This document shows positions 14,208 through 14,493 of a stretch of 14,493 nt of DNA, piece by piece. Origin of the DNA: CAYVAP01 sp964521065 (GTDB taxonomy: Bacteria > Bacteroidota > Bacteroidia > J057); NCBI GenBank assembly GCA_964521065.1, contig CAZFPQ010000186.1:1-14493 (forward strand), given 5' to 3'. The notes under the pieces are model-generated. The model saw only the letters and a program-made list of their open reading frames with translations, searched no databases and had not been told where the DNA came from. Numbering within the stretch: the stretch's first letter is position 1; the number at the start of each line of letters is the position of its first letter. The position numbers were made by a program, and so were the translations under genes.

Positions 14208-14493
14208 GAGAAATTTTTAATATTTCATTAACAATTTCCAGGAAAATTGTAAGACCTGGGAGATTTGACACCCAAGAGGTTGCTTAGAATCTCTTAATGA
14301 TGTGTCAATGCTTCAAGCCTATGAAAAAGTCTACGGTGATTTGCAGATGGTGTACTAAGTCCAAGCTTTCCAGGCCCTAGAGCTTCCTCGGTCTAGAAGC
14401 CCAAGGTACCCCAATAGCATATTCATTTAGTCTTAGGTAGCTAGAAACATCGCCTTAGGCTGCAATCGAAACTTCCCACTGCCCAATTCAAGG
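14208..14493. other. Right end of the window without a recognisable gene
   Basis: Together with 14072-14187 this makes about 420 bp with no supported coding region. The frames present are short (the longest is the 67-codon minus-strand frame 14271-14068) and resemble nothing I know. I see no tRNA, strong hairpin or further promoter pair in 14208-14493. Confidence 0.5.

Noticed and set aside
14068..14271. Minus-strand frame of 67 codons upstream of the glucosidase
   Set aside because: It runs through the palindrome and the candidate promoter, resembles no family, and overlaps the glucosidase start out of frame.

Overview
The window looks like a chromosomal segment of a member of the Bacteroidota, possibly a marine Saprospiria or Cytophagia relative. 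The evidence is promoter-like TTG-(19 to 21 nt)-TAnnTTTG sites, weak or absent Shine-Dalgarno sequences, the protein families present, and a tRNA-Val of the usual Bacteroidota type. The species cannot be named from this sequence.

Left part (1-3590), accessory and decaying. The window opens in the 3' end of a sulfatase gene. Next comes a truncated membrane-protein gene fused to a 5'-truncated, twice-frameshifted remnant of a type I restriction methylase (hsdM). An intact Fic AMP-transferase gene follows, bracketed by four copies of a palindrome built on ATATGTATA/TATACATAT that look like operator sites. After it lie about 640 bp without a convincing gene, containing a 20-bp inverted repeat, and then the C-terminal stub of a Crp/Fnr regulator.

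Centre (3591-7554), RNA repair. hen1 and pnkp overlap by 20 bp and form the bacterial RNA-repair cassette. Pnkp heals the ends of cleaved RNA (5' kinase, 2',3'-phosphatase) and seals them (ligase). Hen1 methylates the terminal ribose 2'-OH so that the repaired junction resists being cut again. All recognisable catalytic residues are present in both proteins, so the system is probably functional.

Right of that (7555-8210, read on the minus strand) is an unusual tRNA-Val(UAC) cluster. In order of transcription it holds a predicted promoter, a 3'-truncated tRNA-like fragment, an intact tRNA-Val, a terminator hairpin, a small GIY-YIG endonuclease gene, a degenerate full-length tRNA-Val copy and a second copy of the terminator. 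The GIY-YIG gene lies between two perfect 58-bp direct repeats (tRNA 3' end plus terminator). Both damaged tRNA copies carry a TCCCG/CGGGA hairpin in place of the normal anticodon stem. This is the least explained structure in the window.

Right part (8259-14493), housekeeping-like genes, all on the minus strand: a GbsR/MarR-type regulator with a near-consensus promoter almost touching its start codon, an exported amidohydrolase, a Crp/Fnr-family regulator, and a large GH63/MGH1-like glucosidase whose upstream region carries a strong 20-bp palindrome. The last 420 bp contain no gene that I can support.
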